A program made the position numbers and the translations under genes. Positions 62,791 through 64,000 of a stretch of DNA of 64,000 bases are shown piece after piece. Positions within the stretch are counted from its first letter, which is position 1, and the number at the start of each line of letters is the position of its first letter. Under the pieces are notes generated by a model. That model saw only the letters and a list, made by a program, of their open reading frames with translations. It did no database searches and was not told the origin of the DNA. This stretch comes from an uncultured Emticicia sp. (GTDB lineage: Bacteria > Bacteroidota > Bacteroidia > Cytophagales > Spirosomataceae): NCBI RefSeq assembly GCF_937903345.1, contig NZ_CALCZQ010000031.1, forward strand, positions 62,001 through 126,000. Reading direction: 5' to 3'.

Positions 62791-63465
62791 ATGCAGATGG
62801 ACAAAAACCTAGTTGACTATTACGCAGAGATTCTGTATGATTATCATTTTATGAAACAACCCTTACAAAAAGCTGATGCAATTTTTGTTTTAGGAAGCCA
62901 CGACCCTAGCGTGGCTGATTATGCCGTAGAATTGTATAAAGAAGGTTGGTCAAATTATATTATTTTTTCCGGAGGAGTGGTTCGTCCAATTGGAGAACTA
63001 AGAAATTCTACGCCAAAAACAGAAGCCAATGCTTTTTTTGATATTGCAGTAAAAGCGGGCGTTTCAGCCGAATCAATTATAATTGATAATGATGCCACTA
63101 ATACGGGCGAGAATTTTTCGTGTACAAGAAAGATTTTGAAAGAAAAAGGGTATCATTTTCAGAACTTTATATTAGTTCAGAAACCTTATATGGTGCGTCG
63201 AACTTTTGCAACGGCCATGGTTCAATTTGCTGAGTTTAAGTTCATTTCAACTGCCAAACCAGATTCTTATGCTCAATACATTGCTCGGTGTGCCGAAAAT
63301 AATATTAGCAAAGAAAGAGTAATCAGTAACATGACGGGCGATTTACAACGCCTGAAAATTTATCCAGAAAAAGGATTCTTGGTTGTGATGGAAATTCCAG
63401 AAAATGTTTGGGATGCTTACAATAAGCTAATTGAAATAGGTTTTGATGGGCGAATGGCTAATTAG
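62791..63465 (+). CDS. YdcF/SanA-like (DUF218) protein
   Basis: 224 residues from the ATG at 62791. The fold is that of DUF218: ADAIFVLGSHDPSVADYAVELYKEG, YIIFSGGVVRPIGEL, and SIIIDNDATNTGENFSCTRKIL, with FILVQKPYMVRRTFAT after. No membrane segment, so it is of the cytoplasmic YdcF kind. Members bind S-adenosylmethionine in one case; otherwise the role is unknown. Alternative ATG at 62797. Confidence 0.92.
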   Translation: MQMDKNLVDYYAEILYDYHFMKQPLQKADAIFVLGSHDPSVADYAVELYKEGWSNYIIFSGGVVRPIGELRNSTPKTEANAFFDIAVKAGVSAESIIIDNDATNTGENFSCTRKILKEKGYHFQNFILVQKPYMVRRTFATAMVQFAEFKFISTAKPDSYAQYIARCAENNISKERVISNMTGDLQRLKIYPEKGFLVVMEIPENVWDAYNKLIEIGFDGRMAN

Positions 63466-63555
63466 TTAGATTTTTACATAAAAGTTTGATATTTAGTATT
63501 TTAGCGATAGTGTTAATAAAAAATACATTTAATTCATCCAAAAATCTTTTCAACT

Positions 63556-64000
63556 ATGACAACCTACACATTCTTATTACTACAACTTATAGTATTTACA
63601 GGTCTTGGTCAAAACGAAAATCTTTCAATTAAAGGTGATAATGATGTTTGTGCAGGGGCTAAAGCATCTTACAGTTATACAATTTCAGATAAGAGCATAA
63701 AATTTAAAGATTGGGTTTTACCAGAGGGGGCTGAAAAATTATCTGAAAATAAAAACAAAATTACTGTAAAGTTTGCTAAAAATGGAAAGTACGAACTCAA
63801 AGCCATTTTTATTTCGGAAGATAATGCCCTTAGTAGTCAAACATTTAAGGTAATGGTGCGTGAGCAACCAAAAATTAGCATTGCAGGATTAGACAGAGTT
63901 TATTCAAAATCGGATAATGTTTTTGAAGCAAGTCAAAATTCAGATGGCGATATCTTTACTTGGTCGGTTTATCTTTCACAAGGAGGCACTAACCTATTAC
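63556..64000 (+). CDS. secreted protein with Ig/PKD-like domains, 3' truncated by window
   Basis: The frame is open from the ATG at 63556 to the last base: 148 residues, no stop. It starts with a signal peptide (MTTYTFLLLQLIVFTGLGQ), followed by one domain of beta strands (NDVCAGAKASYSYTISD, KWVLPEGAEKL-like as FKDWVLPEGAEKLSENKNK, then TVKFAKNGKYELKAIFIS) which looks like a PKD or Ig-like domain, and the start of a second (ISIAGLDRVYSKSDN, FTWSVYLSQGG). Large adhesin-like or T9SS surface proteins begin in this way, but the end is outside the window. Confidence 0.8.
   Translation, partial: MTTYTFLLLQLIVFTGLGQNENLSIKGDNDVCAGAKASYSYTISDKSIKFKDWVLPEGAEKLSENKNKITVKFAKNGKYELKAIFISEDNALSSQTFKVMVREQPKISIAGLDRVYSKSDNVFEASQNSDGDIFTWSVYLSQGGTNLL

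Noticed and set aside
1..64000. tRNA, rRNA, CRISPR array, known riboswitch or insertion sequence
   Set aside because: I looked for T-loop motifs, repeat-spacer patterns and transposase motifs and saw none. A covariance-model scan (tRNAscan-SE, Infernal/Rfam) would be decisive and could not be run here.

Overview
The window is AT-rich chromosomal DNA of a Bacteroidota bacterium, most likely Cytophagales (Spirosomaceae-like; the family is an inference). The signs are: promoters of the Bacteroidota type (TTG, 18-19 bases, TAnnTTTG) with few Shine-Dalgarno sequences; a fused SecDF; a protein with a type IX secretion C-terminal domain; DUF4468, DUF2807 (head GIN), DUF547 and Uma2 families; and many lipoproteins. 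The content is mainly housekeeping and envelope genes. I see no prophage, integrase, transposase, CRISPR array, rRNA or tRNA. No clearly new defence or biosynthetic system was found; the unusual points are smaller and are listed separately.

Layout. 0-4 kb: truncated gapN, a Uma2 protein, a toxin-antitoxin pair whose toxin is broken by a 7-bp duplication, and a DUF4468 gene split by a frameshift at an A8 run. 4-10 kb: DUF547, a membrane acyltransferase-like protein, two GNATs, a YqeY protein, a 646-bp gap with a perfect stem-loop, pdxJ and mnmH. 10-17 kb: a T9SS-type protein, a TlpA thioredoxin, gatB behind stacked palindromes, a holin-like membrane protein, an M14 peptidase and a DksA-like regulator. 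17-28 kb: glutamate dehydrogenase, a lipoprotein-like gene, nadA, a YD-repeat protein, trehalase, rhodanese, an OmpA protein with thrombospondin-3 repeats, and oligopeptidase B.

28-41 kb: M28 peptidase, comM, thioredoxin, a dienelactone hydrolase, a Tat-type class V aminotransferase, an acyl-CoA dehydrogenase whose promoter lies in a 32-bp palindrome, an OB-fold protein, a GMC oxidoreductase with its small subunit (resembling glucoside 3-dehydrogenase), an SDR and a serine hydrolase. 41-57 kb: histidine kinase, yebC, lipoprotein, dinB, a three-domain kinase/M23/aminotransferase fusion, secDF, an AraC-type regulator, DUF2807 and kup. 57-64 kb: a large hairpin, an unannotated decayed lipoprotein gene, MATE, rnhB, a TIM-barrel protein, AIM24, a lipoprotein, YtxH, YdcF and a secreted protein cut by the window end.

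The genes mostly form single units or pairs (GNAT-GNAT, gatB-tlpA, MATE-rnhB, GMC-small subunit, antitoxin-toxin) separated by strong hairpin terminators, many of them bidirectional between convergent genes. Several start codons were moved inward from the longest reading frame, because a promoter, terminator or signal peptide lies inside the longer version.
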